From Paracoccus binzhouensis (GTDB taxonomy: Bacteria; Pseudomonadota; Alphaproteobacteria; Rhodobacterales; Rhodobacteraceae), in NCBI RefSeq assembly GCF_016446475.1, contig NZ_JAEHFP010000005.1, positions 1-64,000 on the forward strand: DNA of 64,000 nucleotides. Reading direction: 5' to 3'. A program made the translations under genes and the position numbers. Positions 9,701-18,312 of the stretch are shown here, piece by piece. The notes below the pieces were generated by a model that had not been told where the DNA came from, searched no databases, and saw nothing but the letters and a program-made list of their open reading frames with translations. The first letter of the stretch is position 1; each line of letters begins with the position of its first letter.

Positions 9701-9972
9701 GTCTTGATCGCATCTTGTAGTTGAGAGTCGCCCAGGAAGTCGACAACCCGGCTTTTGTTCTGGTGCGAAACAGCGTGCCCGTTGGCGATGTAATAGATGG
9801 TCAGGGGCCGGCGGCCGTCATCGGTCATGCGGCAAGCCAGTTCCTTTGCCACGACGGTTTTTCCGAGTCCGACCTCATCGGCGACCAGAAAGCGCCTTCG
9901 GCCGTCAGGGTCCGCGAAGGCCGCGAACGCCGCATCTACGGCCGCCTTCTGAAATGGCTTTGGGGCACTCAC
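6775..9972 (-). CDS. SNF2-like helicase/ATPase (candidate defence module A)
   Basis: 1065-aa superfamily 2 ATPase. Motif I is DEVGLGKT at residues 32-39, motif II DEFQ near 246 and motif III LLSATPY near 283; the second RecA lobe has TSVGQEGLDF near 854 and QREGRIQRYAG near 884. This is the SNF2/DEAD architecture found in DNA translocases and in many phage-defence proteins. The GTG at 9972 is chosen because it overlaps the upstream stop as GTGA, giving translational coupling to the PLD-family gene. It is the last gene of a four-gene minus-strand operon. It probably acts on DNA as motor for the nuclease partner; that role is inferred from context. The long middle part (about 350-800) has no recognised domain. 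Confidence 0.8.
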   Translation of the reverse strand: MSAPKPFQKAAVDAAFAAFADPDGRRRFLVADEVGLGKTVVAKELACRMTDDGRRPLTIYYIANGHAVSHQNKSRVVDFLGDSQLQDAIKTPDRLSLIAVEKRPATPVLIYALTPATSFPGAKARLTGGRKEERAFLKVLLEQSYPSFARNLDPDILRLSARGSWDWAVTEAEKKFAMSPPGLRQRFREALGVEFGVPVRAMFDLALHGDPARRIKPLRPTTFVGRLRRALALATLRHQPPDLVILDEFQRYRQLLDEKDADPLLKALLEPEGSARRPAILLLSATPYPYLTTRWEEARGALAHAELLKLIEFLAGSDTRDRARDLFAVFGDKLRAISAHSDASRPELMEEVAEARRLRDELRQLMTPVMSRTERDSVASSDPLAGTRFLHADPLPEDFQVYRHLAESFAEQVRYEALPYWSSVPLPAQSLGPRYAAWKKSRIKAAPKLTRMTRERRNKLNAPAEWPDAKLRALSSVAPPALLSLPWVAPSLAWWPLRGGWAAATADQKGGADPKLLMFSRFRATPPSVAALLSFGVEARCLPKKQGGYEKAYRRRRFKLAAIPGPVMAAFHPSPWLIRNTDPLAKAGAPLAAVRKEIRRQILAALPRGIVERDTVKARRRHRSIARVLASIERMAGIAEQSAAGWSSAIGDDRAAQSAVRKWRQTPPIDRLSPAELSDLVDYAIGAPGVVLGRALRRHDPTILDGPRYPELVQLSWQGLRAYLDNPVILSSLPGRNAVERVMGAVVDGGFESVLDEHFWLRAQNLHEGAAGLSRDLKASLGLRAGSFSFHGIGGQSHKIPVRCHVAVPFGDAEAEPVVKVEGGVAPAAPARPDEVRRSFNTPFWPHVLATTSVGQEGLDFHPWCSHVVHWDLSSNPLDLEQREGRIQRYAGLSVRRKLAEELRDEVLGDTAVVQHSPWQCVERHAQRFVDESGLRPWWVLDGAEIRRHVFERPFGRDMLRFAQLREQRMIYRLALGQPNQEDFIDVLSRGGEATRALLQPLILDFSAMGLRQQHTTAPDSSANGHGQMAETGAPKLDGGDMAAPALATNQPMTDVDAQQRLMPG

Positions 9973-11822
9973 GGGCGTTTGCCCTTGATTTCGGCAACCC
10001 CGAGTCCGCTGCGGAGCTTGCCCCACAGATCATCGAAGCGGCGCAGCATTTCCGCAATCTGGGGGTCGTCCTGCCTGGCCTCCTCAAGCACGGCCGGCAG
10101 ATATTGGGATACCCGCCGCTCGATCTCGCGGAACTTCTGGGGATCACGCGCCCATGCCGCCAACATCTCCTCCAATGTCGGCAGCGAAGAGTCGAGCGCC
10201 GGATTCATTCCTGGAGCGGCTCGATCCCGTGGTTCGTCATTCGTCCAGTCGCCTTCCCCCTGGCGCCCGTCCTCCGCCAGCAATCCGGCGAGCCACAAGA
10301 GAAACCCTCTTGCTCCCAGAAAGCGCACGAACGCCGCGCGGTCGCGATCTTCCCCAAATGGCGGATCTGCGGGGGCGCGTTGCAACCAGGAGAGTCCCTT
10401 TTCTCCACGGCTCACGCGCAGCCGCACGAACTCGCTCCGCTCCGCGGGCGCGATCGGTCCCAGAAGCATAGTGGTTTGCCCGCAGGGCCACGCAACCAGT
10501 TCGCCATAGAGAGTGCCCACCTCGAGCGCGATGTCCGGCTCGTCCGGATGAGGACCGCCTGGATGGAGATCGGAGCGATGCACAAGGCGCGTGCCCTCAT
10601 CGTCAAAACCGAGTTGCGCCGCCCATCGGGCCGCGACCTGCGCGCGCGCGCGTTCGAGCGCCTCCTCCTCCAGGGCCGCGTCGTCGGGCGCATATTCCAC
10701 GAGAGACGCCTCAACCAACCGGGCTGAGCCGAGAAGGGCTTTCAGCCCCCTCTCGACCGACTCCGTAACGACCAGCTCGGCGGTAACTTCGGCATTGCGG
10801 CCAGTCCAGGCGCGCATGGTCGCGTTCGCGCTGCCGAGCCATAACCGCCGCTTTTGTCCCGATCGCATGAACAGCAACTTCGCGTGAAGGCCACGGCCAA
10901 GTTCCTCTTCCTCGTCGTCAGCCGGATCACGGTCGGAGGCCGTAACGGCCGTCTCTGCATCGGGCTCGGGGTCGCCGACGGGATAGTCCGGCGCGTCCAG
11001 CGCGAGCAGATCATCGAACGCCGCCAGCGGCGGACCAATCCGCTCGATCTCGCGCATTGTCGTCAACAGCACGCGCCGCGTCGGTTTCGAGCCCTGTGGC
11101 GCTTGTCGGGCGAGAAACGTCTTGTCGATGAACGGGCTCACCACCACGACTTCTTCCGTTCCTACCGTAGGCACAGGGACTGCCATATCCCCGCTTCCAT
11201 CCGACCAGCGAAGCCGCTCCACGCGCACTCCTGTCGGAGCGCGCCAGGCTACCTTTGCGACGGCAGCGCCCAATGAAACAGGCCGCACGCCCTTGAGCGC
11301 CGCCCTCTCGGCCAGCGCACGCGCCACATCCTCTGCGCCTGGGATGGAAGCACCGGCTTTCTCCCCGGACAGGAGCAGCAATCCGATGTCCCGGTTCACA
11401 TTTTCGGTGAGATTGCGGCTCCCGATCCAAAGGCGCCAACCGGCCCTCCCGCCTGCATCGCGCGTGCGCACGAGGGCTGCCTTGGGATGCCAGCTATGGG
11501 TCGCTTCATCGAAATCGACTTCGCGCACAAATTGGTCCAGGACCGCCGCGATACGCGGTGTCCGACGCATTTTTGCCAAGCGGCCTCGCTGGATGATGAT
11601 GCGCACCTTTCCACGAAGGCGCTCAACCGCATCCGCGAAGTCGGAAGGGCTCCCACGGCCTGCATCTGTGTCCTTGCCCGCCAGAGCAAGCAGCGCCGCG
11701 CCAATCGATCCCAGATCCGCCGAATAGGAGGCCAGCAAGGCCAATTCGACATTCTCGTCGGAACCGGGGCGAAGACCCTCAAGAAACGAGAGCGCCGGCC
11801 AGTTGTCGACCGTCCCGATCAT
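9969..11822 (-). CDS. phospholipase D-fold nuclease-like protein (module A)
   Basis: 617 aa. Two HxK-type PLD half-motifs are visible: WHPKAAL followed by GSRNLT near residue 110, and LHAKLLF followed by LGSANAT near residue 312. A two-motif PLD fold acts as phosphodiesterase, and in defence operons usually as a nuclease. The N-terminus MIGTVDNWPAL starts at 11822, where ATG and the upstream TGA overlap (ATGA), so this start is preferred over upstream in-frame codons. The stop overlaps the GTG of the SNF2 gene. The C-terminal third is charged and unrecognised. Together with DUF6361 and the SNF2 motor it should form one functional unit; substrate specificity is unknown. Confidence 0.75.
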   Translation of the reverse strand: MIGTVDNWPALSFLEGLRPGSDENVELALLASYSADLGSIGAALLALAGKDTDAGRGSPSDFADAVERLRGKVRIIIQRGRLAKMRRTPRIAAVLDQFVREVDFDEATHSWHPKAALVRTRDAGGRAGWRLWIGSRNLTENVNRDIGLLLLSGEKAGASIPGAEDVARALAERAALKGVRPVSLGAAVAKVAWRAPTGVRVERLRWSDGSGDMAVPVPTVGTEEVVVVSPFIDKTFLARQAPQGSKPTRRVLLTTMREIERIGPPLAAFDDLLALDAPDYPVGDPEPDAETAVTASDRDPADDEEEELGRGLHAKLLFMRSGQKRRLWLGSANATMRAWTGRNAEVTAELVVTESVERGLKALLGSARLVEASLVEYAPDDAALEEEALERARAQVAARWAAQLGFDDEGTRLVHRSDLHPGGPHPDEPDIALEVGTLYGELVAWPCGQTTMLLGPIAPAERSEFVRLRVSRGEKGLSWLQRAPADPPFGEDRDRAAFVRFLGARGFLLWLAGLLAEDGRQGEGDWTNDEPRDRAAPGMNPALDSSLPTLEEMLAAWARDPQKFREIERRVSQYLPAVLEEARQDDPQIAEMLRRFDDLWGKLRSGLGVAEIKGKRP

Positions 11823-13048
11823 TCGGCGTTCGCCAGATCGTTGAGGAGCATGCTGACCTGCTCCCATCTATAGTGGAGAGGTCCAGCCAGGCCATGCTCG
11901 TCGTTCGACCATTCGAGCCGACGCGCGCGTCCGTTGGGCGTCAGGGGAAGCCGCGCGCGAGGCCCCTTCCGGGCTTCGGCTGCCGCATAGACCTCGAAAA
12001 GCGGTCTGGGATCTGTCGATTTTGAAGCTATCCACTCCTTCGTCGCCGTCACGACGGCGCGCAACTTCAACGGCAGTGCGCCTATGTCTGCCTCAAGCGC
12101 GTCGACGTCGAGTTTGGCCGCGACAGCGCCGTATTCGGCGACGGTCGAGGCGAGGTGATCGCGATGTCGGGTCGACGCCTCTCTTTTGTCGTCGGCCTCG
12201 ACGACATGTTCGAGGAGAGCGTCGTAGACGGCGCGCCCCACGCCGGCCAGATTGGCCGCCTGCTGCGCCCGAGCCAGCGGCGCCCGGTCGGGACCGGCAA
12301 TCGCACGGGTCTCGTCAGCCCACATTCCCGGTGGCGATGCGGCGTCTGTCCGAACAAGACGCGCGAGCAAGGAAAGCTCATGGCCTCCGCTGCCGCGTAG
12401 TTGGGCGAGGCGCTCGCGGAGAAATTCGGCCTCGGCGACCGCCAGCCGGAGAGTGATCGATCCACCGCGCCAGCTATCCGGGCGCTTGGGAAGCGGGACG
12501 AACGGCGGATCGAAGCCGAGGAGTGGCTGTCCGTCATCGTCGGTCGCCGCCCTCACGCCCTTCAGCAGTCTATGCGCGTGCGCCCGAGAAATCGTCCGCC
12601 CGTCAAGACGCGGGCGCAGGATTCCCCACACTGCGAGTGCATTCCAGTAGACGGTCGATGGCGGCTGACTGGACGGCTTGGGAAAGACACGACCGCCAAT
12701 GACCTGGGACTCGCCTGCCTCCCGGAGCCGCCCGGCAAGCACTCTTTCGCGTTCGCGTAGGGCACGATCGGCCGCCGGTCCCGTCAAACCCGCGAGGTCC
12801 TCGAACAACCAGGGCACAAAGATCGCGTAACGCGCCCGCGTATGCAGGACCGATGTGCCTGGGAAGAAATGATCGGCATACCGCTGATGGATGGTCAGAA
12901 AGCCGATCTCGTCACGCACGCCCATGGACTCCTCATCCATTTGCGCCTTGGCGCGGGCCAGCGCCTCGCGGGACAAATAGGTCCACCCCAACGCAGGTTC
13001 GAGCTGTATGGCGCGTCGAGCGTGTGACGATCTCGTGGGCTGACGCAT
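11819..13048 (-). CDS. DUF6361 family protein (module A)
   Basis: 409 aa. The region MGVRDEIGFLTIHQRYADHFFPGTSVLHTR..YAIFVPW is characteristic of DUF6361, a family of unknown activity that I recall seeing beside helicase and PLD genes. No catalytic motif is apparent. The ATG at 13048 has GGAGC 8 nt upstream and lies 5 bp after the stop of the ATPase gene; a GTG at 13063 is the alternative. The stop overlaps the PLD gene start as ATGA. The cluster order suggests that DUF6361, PLD protein and SNF2 ATPase are made in fixed proportion. Its role, perhaps as scaffold or sensor, is inference. Confidence 0.7.
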   Translation of the reverse strand: MRQPTRSSHARRAIQLEPALGWTYLSREALARAKAQMDEESMGVRDEIGFLTIHQRYADHFFPGTSVLHTRARYAIFVPWLFEDLAGLTGPAADRALRERERVLAGRLREAGESQVIGGRVFPKPSSQPPSTVYWNALAVWGILRPRLDGRTISRAHAHRLLKGVRAATDDDGQPLLGFDPPFVPLPKRPDSWRGGSITLRLAVAEAEFLRERLAQLRGSGGHELSLLARLVRTDAASPPGMWADETRAIAGPDRAPLARAQQAANLAGVGRAVYDALLEHVVEADDKREASTRHRDHLASTVAEYGAVAAKLDVDALEADIGALPLKLRAVVTATKEWIASKSTDPRPLFEVYAAAEARKGPRARLPLTPNGRARRLEWSNDEHGLAGPLHYRWEQVSMLLNDLANAE

Positions 13049-13053
13049 CGCAT

Positions 13054-14274
13054 TCAGCTCCACAACGTGGATATGGGCGCTGCTGCCAGGCGATCGCCGA
13101 ACGGCACGACGTCCGTGCTGTCGTAGAGAACGGCGCCAAACGCGAAGCGGTCACCACAGGCGTCGGCGAGCGCGCGCAAGCCGGAAAAATCACCGGCCTT
13201 GACCGTAGCGCTCGCTTTGACCTCGATGCCAGCGATCATCCCGTCGTCGCGCTCCAGCACGATGTCGACTTCGCGCATGTCCCGGTCGCGGAAGTGATAT
13301 GGCGCCAACCGCAGATCCGACGCGGTCATCAGCTTGAGCACTTCCGAGAATACGAAGCTCTCAAGTAGCGCCCCGAACGCGCCACGGTCTGTCTTCACCC
13401 TATCGAAGGTTAGGCCGCGCGCGCTCGCCAGGAGACCAGGATCAAGGAAATGTAGTTTCGGCGTCTTGACGATGCGCTTCAGCACATTGGTGAACCAGGG
13501 CTGCAGCGTCGCGATCAGAAACACCTGTTCGAGCAGTCCCACATAGCGCTGCCCGGTCTTGTGGCTGACATTGATGCTGGCCCCGAACTGCGAATAGTTA
13601 ACCAGCTGGCTAGAATGCTCGGCCAGCAGCCGCACGAATTTTGGAAGCTCGGTCAGCTTCTCGATCTCCGCGATGTCCCTGAGATCGCGAGTTAGGACCG
13701 ACGTGAGATAGGATCTCGCCCAGTCCTGCCTGCGCCGTTCGCTGTCTCGAGCAATGGCTTCGGGAAACCCGCCGAGCAAGGTGGAATGGATGAGCTCGTC
13801 ACCGACGATCGCATTGCGGGCCTGCTGCAGCTTTCCCTCGAAGAGGCGCTCAAGGAAGGTCGGAGTACTGCCGTCGATCTCGGCCTTCGCCAGCGGCAGC
13901 ATCCGGAGCGTTTCCATCCGTCCGGCAAGACTGTCGGCGACCCGCGGCAAGGTCAGCACATTGGCCGAGCCAGTGAGGAGAAATCGACCAGGGCGATAAT
14001 CCTCGTCGACCGTCTTCTTGATCGCGAGGAGCAGATCAGGTGCGCGCTGGATCTCATCGATGATGGCTCGATTCAGGCCCCGGATGAACCCGGCTGGATC
14101 AGCCTGCGCAGCTTCGAGCACGGTCTGGTCGTCTAGCGTGATATAGGTGCGGTCGGCCTCCCCCATCTTCCTGACGAGCGTGGTTTTGCCCGCCCGGCGT
14201 GGCCCCACGATGAGGACCACGGGTGTATCTAGAAGGGCTTCTTCCGCCCGGCGCTCCACAAACCGCTCGAACAT
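13054..14274 (-). CDS. AAA ATPase with DUF4143 domain
   Basis: 406 aa. Walker A is GPRRAGKTT at residues 24-32, Walker B is IIDEIQRAPDLL and sensor I is LLTGSANVL; the C-terminal DUF4143 nuclease-like domain carries REVDIVLER and GIEVKASATV, the D-(x)n-E-x-K pattern of restriction-like folds. Such ATPases are common in bacterial islands but their function is poorly known. The ATG at 14274 is preceded by GAGG; the open frame upstream lacks homology. It heads the four-gene operon, ending 5 bp before DUF6361, so it may belong to module A or be a hitch-hiker. A promoter-like pair lies just upstream (14302-14330). Confidence 0.85.
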   Translation of the reverse strand: MFERFVERRAEEALLDTPVVLIVGPRRAGKTTLVRKMGEADRTYITLDDQTVLEAAQADPAGFIRGLNRAIIDEIQRAPDLLLAIKKTVDEDYRPGRFLLTGSANVLTLPRVADSLAGRMETLRMLPLAKAEIDGSTPTFLERLFEGKLQQARNAIVGDELIHSTLLGGFPEAIARDSERRRQDWARSYLTSVLTRDLRDIAEIEKLTELPKFVRLLAEHSSQLVNYSQFGASINVSHKTGQRYVGLLEQVFLIATLQPWFTNVLKRIVKTPKLHFLDPGLLASARGLTFDRVKTDRGAFGALLESFVFSEVLKLMTASDLRLAPYHFRDRDMREVDIVLERDDGMIAGIEVKASATVKAGDFSGLRALADACGDRFAFGAVLYDSTDVVPFGDRLAAAPISTLWS

Positions 14275-14301
14275 TCCATCCTCGAGTTGCTGACAATTGG
14301 A

Positions 14302-14330
14302 ACTATCTATGTCGGCTAGTTGGAAGTCAA
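14302..14330 (-). promoter_or_regulatory. candidate sigma-70 promoter of module A
   Basis: On the minus strand TTGACT (14330-14325) and GATAGT (14307-14302) are separated by exactly 17 bp, 27 bp before the ATPase start at 14274. Five of six and four of six consensus bases match. This is a motif match only. Confidence 0.4.
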
Positions 14331-14575
14331 CGGATAGCTGATTGGAACGCGTTGGGTCGCGATCTGGAAGTGGCGGTACGTCTGAGCCCGTAGTCTCGGC
14401 CGACCTCTCCACGGGGGCGCGCGTCGCCGGTGTGCAATGGAATTTCGGGATCAACGATCAATTGCCGGTTCAGGCCGCTTCGATTTTCCTTCTCAACGCC
14501 AAATCCGCAGCGCATCAAAATTTGTGGCGACCGAACTCAACGGTGCGGCCCGAGCCTACGCAGCCGACTGAAATA

Positions 14576-14815
14576 GCAAGTGAAGATCGCCGCAGATCCC
14601 CGAAACCATCTTTACTTGCTTGGCAACTTCGCCAACATCGGCCCGTCTCATGAGGCGGCCGTCCGACCGCAAGTTAAGATGGTTGCACCCTCCCGCAACC
14701 ATCTTTACCGGCGTCGATTGCAAGTTATGATCGACGCCGGTCCCCGCAACCATCTTTACTTGCTCGGGCAGCAAGTGAAGATTAGATCCTGCCCCCGCAA
14801 CCACTTTTATTATAA
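14576..14815. repeat. array of four imperfect inverted-repeat units
   Basis: GCAAGTGAAGAT-type left arms at 14576, 14669, 14720 and 14771 alternate with right arms of the type CCGCAACCATCTTTACTTGC. Units span 14576-14619, 14669-14708, 14720-14763 and 14771-14815, the last degenerate. Unit 2 folds as a 13-of-14-bp hairpin (GTTAAGATGGTTGC with GCAACCATCTTTAC), and a perfect 10-bp repeat CGGCGTCGAT/ATCGACGCCG is interwoven at 14709-14739. Unit lengths and spacers are irregular, unlike CRISPR. The gene-free stretch 14331-14919 otherwise contains only the terminator-like hairpin at 14847. The role is unknown. Confidence 0.75.
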
Positions 14816-14846
14816 CTCCATAGAATGTGAGATATAACAAACACTT

Positions 14847-14866
14847 AGGCCGCCGAAAGGCGGCCT
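14847..14866. terminator. hairpin terminator downstream of hsdR
   Basis: AGGCCGCC-GAAA-GGCGGCCT is a perfect 8-bp stem with a tetraloop, 54 bp beyond the hsdR stop (14920). The T-rich tail (TTTGCTGTTT) is on the plus side; the minus-side tail is weak. It probably separates the hsd operon from the module A side. Confidence 0.5.
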
Positions 14867-14919
14867 TTGCTGTTTCGCAGTTATCTCCACCATGGGATCG
14901 GCATGCCCCCATCGCCCCA

Positions 14920-17900
14920 TTAAGCCGCGGCCCTCTTGCGAACGTCTTCAAGAATCCTGACGATCTCAATAACTCCGGCGCTGTCAAAGACGCCCTCGAC
15001 GCCCATGGCATCGAAGTCGGTAAACGGGCTCTCGTAAAGCAGTCTTGGGTCCATCACACCCCGTTCGGTGAGATGGTCGATAATCATGTTCACGAACTCG
15101 ATCTGGTTCGCGGATAGTGCTCGCCCTAACTGGAATTGATCGAAGGCACGCTTGGCGGCCTCCCGATCCAGGCCAACCAGAGACCGGATGAACACGCCGA
15201 GGCCCCCTTCGCTACGAATACGATCCAGGTCCCCCGGAACCGCGATGCCAGCATCAACGAAGACGCGCTCCAGCTCGGCCAAGTCCTGCGCTGTCAAAGG
15301 TTCATTGCGGCGAACTTTCTGAATCGCGATGTGATCTTCGTGTTCCTTCAGGAAGTGCCGCACCTTCATGCGGAAGCGGTGCGTATCGGTCCCGACGGCC
15401 ACGCCATGAAACTCGATCTCGCTTGAGGCACCGATCTCGTCCTCAAAGTCGGTATAGATATGCGGGCGTTTCTTCAGCTCGATGAGCTTGATCAGGCTAC
15501 GCAGCCGGCGGCGAACCATTTCGAGCATCGGCGGCGTCACGTCCTGCCAGAACTCGTCGGTCTGAACCTCCAGGATGAACGCCATTTCAGCGGCCACCAT
15601 TGGTACGTTCCCGAGCTCTTCGAGGGAGGAGGCCAAATCGATGATGCGCTTCTTGAGACTGGCGAAAGCTTTCTCTGCACGCAATACCGCGAGCTGAGTT
15701 TGCAGAATGAGGTAGTCGAACTGCTTGGCTACGATATCATCATCAACCAAGGCTGACGGCAGCCCGGCGACGTGTTCGATCAGCTCGGTGCGCTCGTCTA
15801 GGCCCAGCTTTGCCCATATATCGGCTGCCTGATATTTCTCCACGACCCTGCGCTTGGGACGGACGATGAAGTTTTCGACGCTCATCCCGTCCACCTCCTG
15901 ACGAAGATGAGCGACGATGTCGTGCCGCAGGATCGCCGTTGGGTTTTCTCCATCCTGATGTGCCTGCCGGTCGAGTTCACCAACAAGCTCGACGCGGGCG
16001 GCAAACAAGCGCTCGCTCAGCGAAGCGCCCGACGATCCTTCAGATAGATCGGGGTTCTGGTTAAAGAACTCAAAGTTCTGGCAGAAATCGAAGACGTAGA
16101 AGTACTCCTTGTGCTGCCCGACACCGAACAGATCCGGGCACAATCGCGTTCCCCTCCCTATCATCTGCCAGAACTTCGTCTTTGAACGAACAATCTTGAA
16201 AAAGACGAGGTTTACCACCTCTGGAATGTCGACTCCGGTATCGAGCATATCCACCGAGATGGCGATATGAGGTTCCTTGTCGGCGGACGAAAAATCGTCA
16301 ATCAACGACTGGGCATATTCGGTCTTGAAGTCGATGACGCGGGCAAAACGCCCTTGGAGATGCGGATAGTTGGCATCGAAGCGTTCAGAGATGAACTGCG
16401 CATGGTCATGGTTCTTGGCAAAGATGATGGTCTTGCCCAGACGATCTCCGTCAGCGACCTTCAGGCCTTGGGTCACGACGTGTTCTAGAACCTTGTCGAC
16501 CGTGTCCTCATTGAACAGCCACTTGTTGACGGCTGCGGCCTCGACGCGATCGGGGATAGCGCCGTCCTCGTCCCACTCGATCGCGTCCCACGCCTCTTTC
16601 TCCTCTTCCGAGAGGTCATCGTATTTGATCCCCTCCCGTTGGAACTTGAGTGGCACAGAAACGGCCTTTGGCGGCACAAGGAAGCCGTCGCTGACGGCTT
16701 CGTCCAACCCATAGGCATCGGTCGGGATGCCCCGCTCAAGGTCGAAGAGCGCATAGGTATCGCGGTCCACCTCATCTTTTGGCGTCGCGGTGAGTCCGAC
16801 CAGCAGACTGTCAAAGTAGTCGAAGATCGCCTTGTACTTTCGATAGACGGAACGGTGTGCCTCGTCGATGACGATTAGGTCGAAATGCCCTGACCCAAAA
16901 CGCCTTACACCGCTTTTCGTCTCGTCGATCAGGCCCATCATGGTCGGGTAGGTCGAAACGTATACCCGTCCATGGGCGGCCTTGTCGGTGACCAGGTTCA
17001 CGGGTGAAGCCTGCGGCAGGAATGCTTTGAACGCATTGGTCGCCTGATTGACGAGCGCGACGCGGTCAGCGAGGAACAGGATGCGCCTCGCCCAGTTGGC
17101 GCGCATCAACAGGTCAGATAGCGCGATAACGGTCCGGGTCTTTCCCGATCCAGTCGCCATGACCAACAACGCCTTACGCAGATTGTCCTTCTCGAAGGCC
17201 TCTGCGACGCGCCGGATAGCGCGGGTTTGGTAGTAGCGCTCGACGATCTTTGAATTGATGTCCTCCGGCGCCAGCGGCTTGCGTGTCGATCGCCGTTGGA
17301 TCGCAAGCTCCAGCTCATCCCTCTTAAGAAAGCCCTGAATCGGACGCGGCGGGTATCGGCGATCATCCCAGATCCAATGCTCATAGCCGTTGGAATAGAA
17401 GATGATCGGCCGCTGCCCGAACTGGCGTTCTAGTGCATCGGCGTACAGCTCGGCCTGACGCTGACCTTCCCGTGGATCCCGGCGGGTGCGTTTCGCCTCC
17501 ACCAGGCCGAGCGGTCGACCGTCGGCACCCCAGAGCACGTAATCGACGAAGCCCTCACCCGTCGCATTGGGCATTCCGGTTACGGGGCACTCGGTATCAT
17601 GACCCGGCTTGGTGAATGTCCAGCCTGCCTCCGCGAGCAGGAGGTCAATAAAGGCATCCCGGGTTTGCGCCTCATTGTAGTCGTGTCCGTCGGGGATGGC
17701 TTGGTTGGCTTTCTTGACCTTGGCGATCTCGTCTTGAAGCCGCTTGATCTCGGCCTCCAACTTTAGCCGGTCGCCGTCGCTTTTCAGGCGCAGCTGCTCG
17801 GCACGATCTCGTTCCCTTGCTGCCTCCTCGAAGCGTTTGGCGATCTCCTTGAGCTTGCCGAGTGTGGATGCCTCCACTTGAGTGGTGCGCGGCAATGCAT

Positions 17901-18312
17901 CAGCCGAAAACGCGACTTCGGCGGCAGGCTTTGCGCCCTTCGCATAGGTACGTACCAGCCAATACGCGATATGGAACAACTCCCTGACCGCCGTGATGGC
18001 GCGGCCAGGGGCGACAGCCTTGGATTCATGCACGGCTACGTTGCCGAGGTCCTTGACGACTTTCCCTTTGGCGACCAACGCATCACCCACGAGCTTGCGG
18101 AATGTCGGCTCATGGATCAGCGCGGAAAGTGTCGTCTCGTAGGGCGGCCGAAGCGTGCGGTCGTGGCGGTACATCCACTTGACTGCGACCTCCAGCGCCA
18201 GCCGTGCGTAGAAACAGGCACTGCGCGGGTCGGAAAGCGCCAAGATCTCGGCCTTCACGGCATGCTCATGGACCTCAGAAAATTCGGCTTGGAGGAATGC
18301 GAACTGGCTCAT
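14920..18312 (-). CDS. hsdR: type I restriction enzyme, R (translocase/nuclease) subunit
   Basis: 1130 aa. The order is an N-terminal DUF4145/HEPN-like domain (residues 1-140), a coiled charged linker, the HsdR nuclease domain around 215-320 (VDYVLWG..GRPLGLVEAK supplies the D..ExK core), a helicase with Walker A TGSGKT near 386 and DEAH near 482, and an EcoEI-type C-terminal region. It uses ATP to translocate DNA and cut remote from unmethylated target sites in the HsdR-HsdM-HsdS complex. The ATG at 18312 overlaps the upstream stop (ATGA). It is the last gene of the operon, separated from hsdM-hsdS by three accessory genes. All catalytic motifs are intact. Confidence 0.93.
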   Translation of the reverse strand: MSQFAFLQAEFSEVHEHAVKAEILALSDPRSACFYARLALEVAVKWMYRHDRTLRPPYETTLSALIHEPTFRKLVGDALVAKGKVVKDLGNVAVHESKAVAPGRAITAVRELFHIAYWLVRTYAKGAKPAAEVAFSADALPRTTQVEASTLGKLKEIAKRFEEAARERDRAEQLRLKSDGDRLKLEAEIKRLQDEIAKVKKANQAIPDGHDYNEAQTRDAFIDLLLAEAGWTFTKPGHDTECPVTGMPNATGEGFVDYVLWGADGRPLGLVEAKRTRRDPREGQRQAELYADALERQFGQRPIIFYSNGYEHWIWDDRRYPPRPIQGFLKRDELELAIQRRSTRKPLAPEDINSKIVERYYQTRAIRRVAEAFEKDNLRKALLVMATGSGKTRTVIALSDLLMRANWARRILFLADRVALVNQATNAFKAFLPQASPVNLVTDKAAHGRVYVSTYPTMMGLIDETKSGVRRFGSGHFDLIVIDEAHRSVYRKYKAIFDYFDSLLVGLTATPKDEVDRDTYALFDLERGIPTDAYGLDEAVSDGFLVPPKAVSVPLKFQREGIKYDDLSEEEKEAWDAIEWDEDGAIPDRVEAAAVNKWLFNEDTVDKVLEHVVTQGLKVADGDRLGKTIIFAKNHDHAQFISERFDANYPHLQGRFARVIDFKTEYAQSLIDDFSSADKEPHIAISVDMLDTGVDIPEVVNLVFFKIVRSKTKFWQMIGRGTRLCPDLFGVGQHKEYFYVFDFCQNFEFFNQNPDLSEGSSGASLSERLFAARVELVGELDRQAHQDGENPTAILRHDIVAHLRQEVDGMSVENFIVRPKRRVVEKYQAADIWAKLGLDERTELIEHVAGLPSALVDDDIVAKQFDYLILQTQLAVLRAEKAFASLKKRIIDLASSLEELGNVPMVAAEMAFILEVQTDEFWQDVTPPMLEMVRRRLRSLIKLIELKKRPHIYTDFEDEIGASSEIEFHGVAVGTDTHRFRMKVRHFLKEHEDHIAIQKVRRNEPLTAQDLAELERVFVDAGIAVPGDLDRIRSEGGLGVFIRSLVGLDREAAKRAFDQFQLGRALSANQIEFVNMIIDHLTERGVMDPRLLYESPFTDFDAMGVEGVFDSAGVIEIVRILEDVRKRAAA

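Noticed and set aside
7876-9720. Long plus-strand open frame (614 codons) opposite the SNF2-like gene
   Set aside because: Antisense to helicase motifs, arginine-rich, without a ribosome site; a by-product of high GC.
6775-11822. DISARM system
   Set aside because: Helicase and PLD components are present but no DUF1998 (DrmB) or DNA methyltransferase genes accompany them.
14576-14815. Possible CRISPR array
   Set aside because: Repeats are degenerate, irregularly spaced, palindromic over short arms and without unique equal-length spacers or cas genes nearby.
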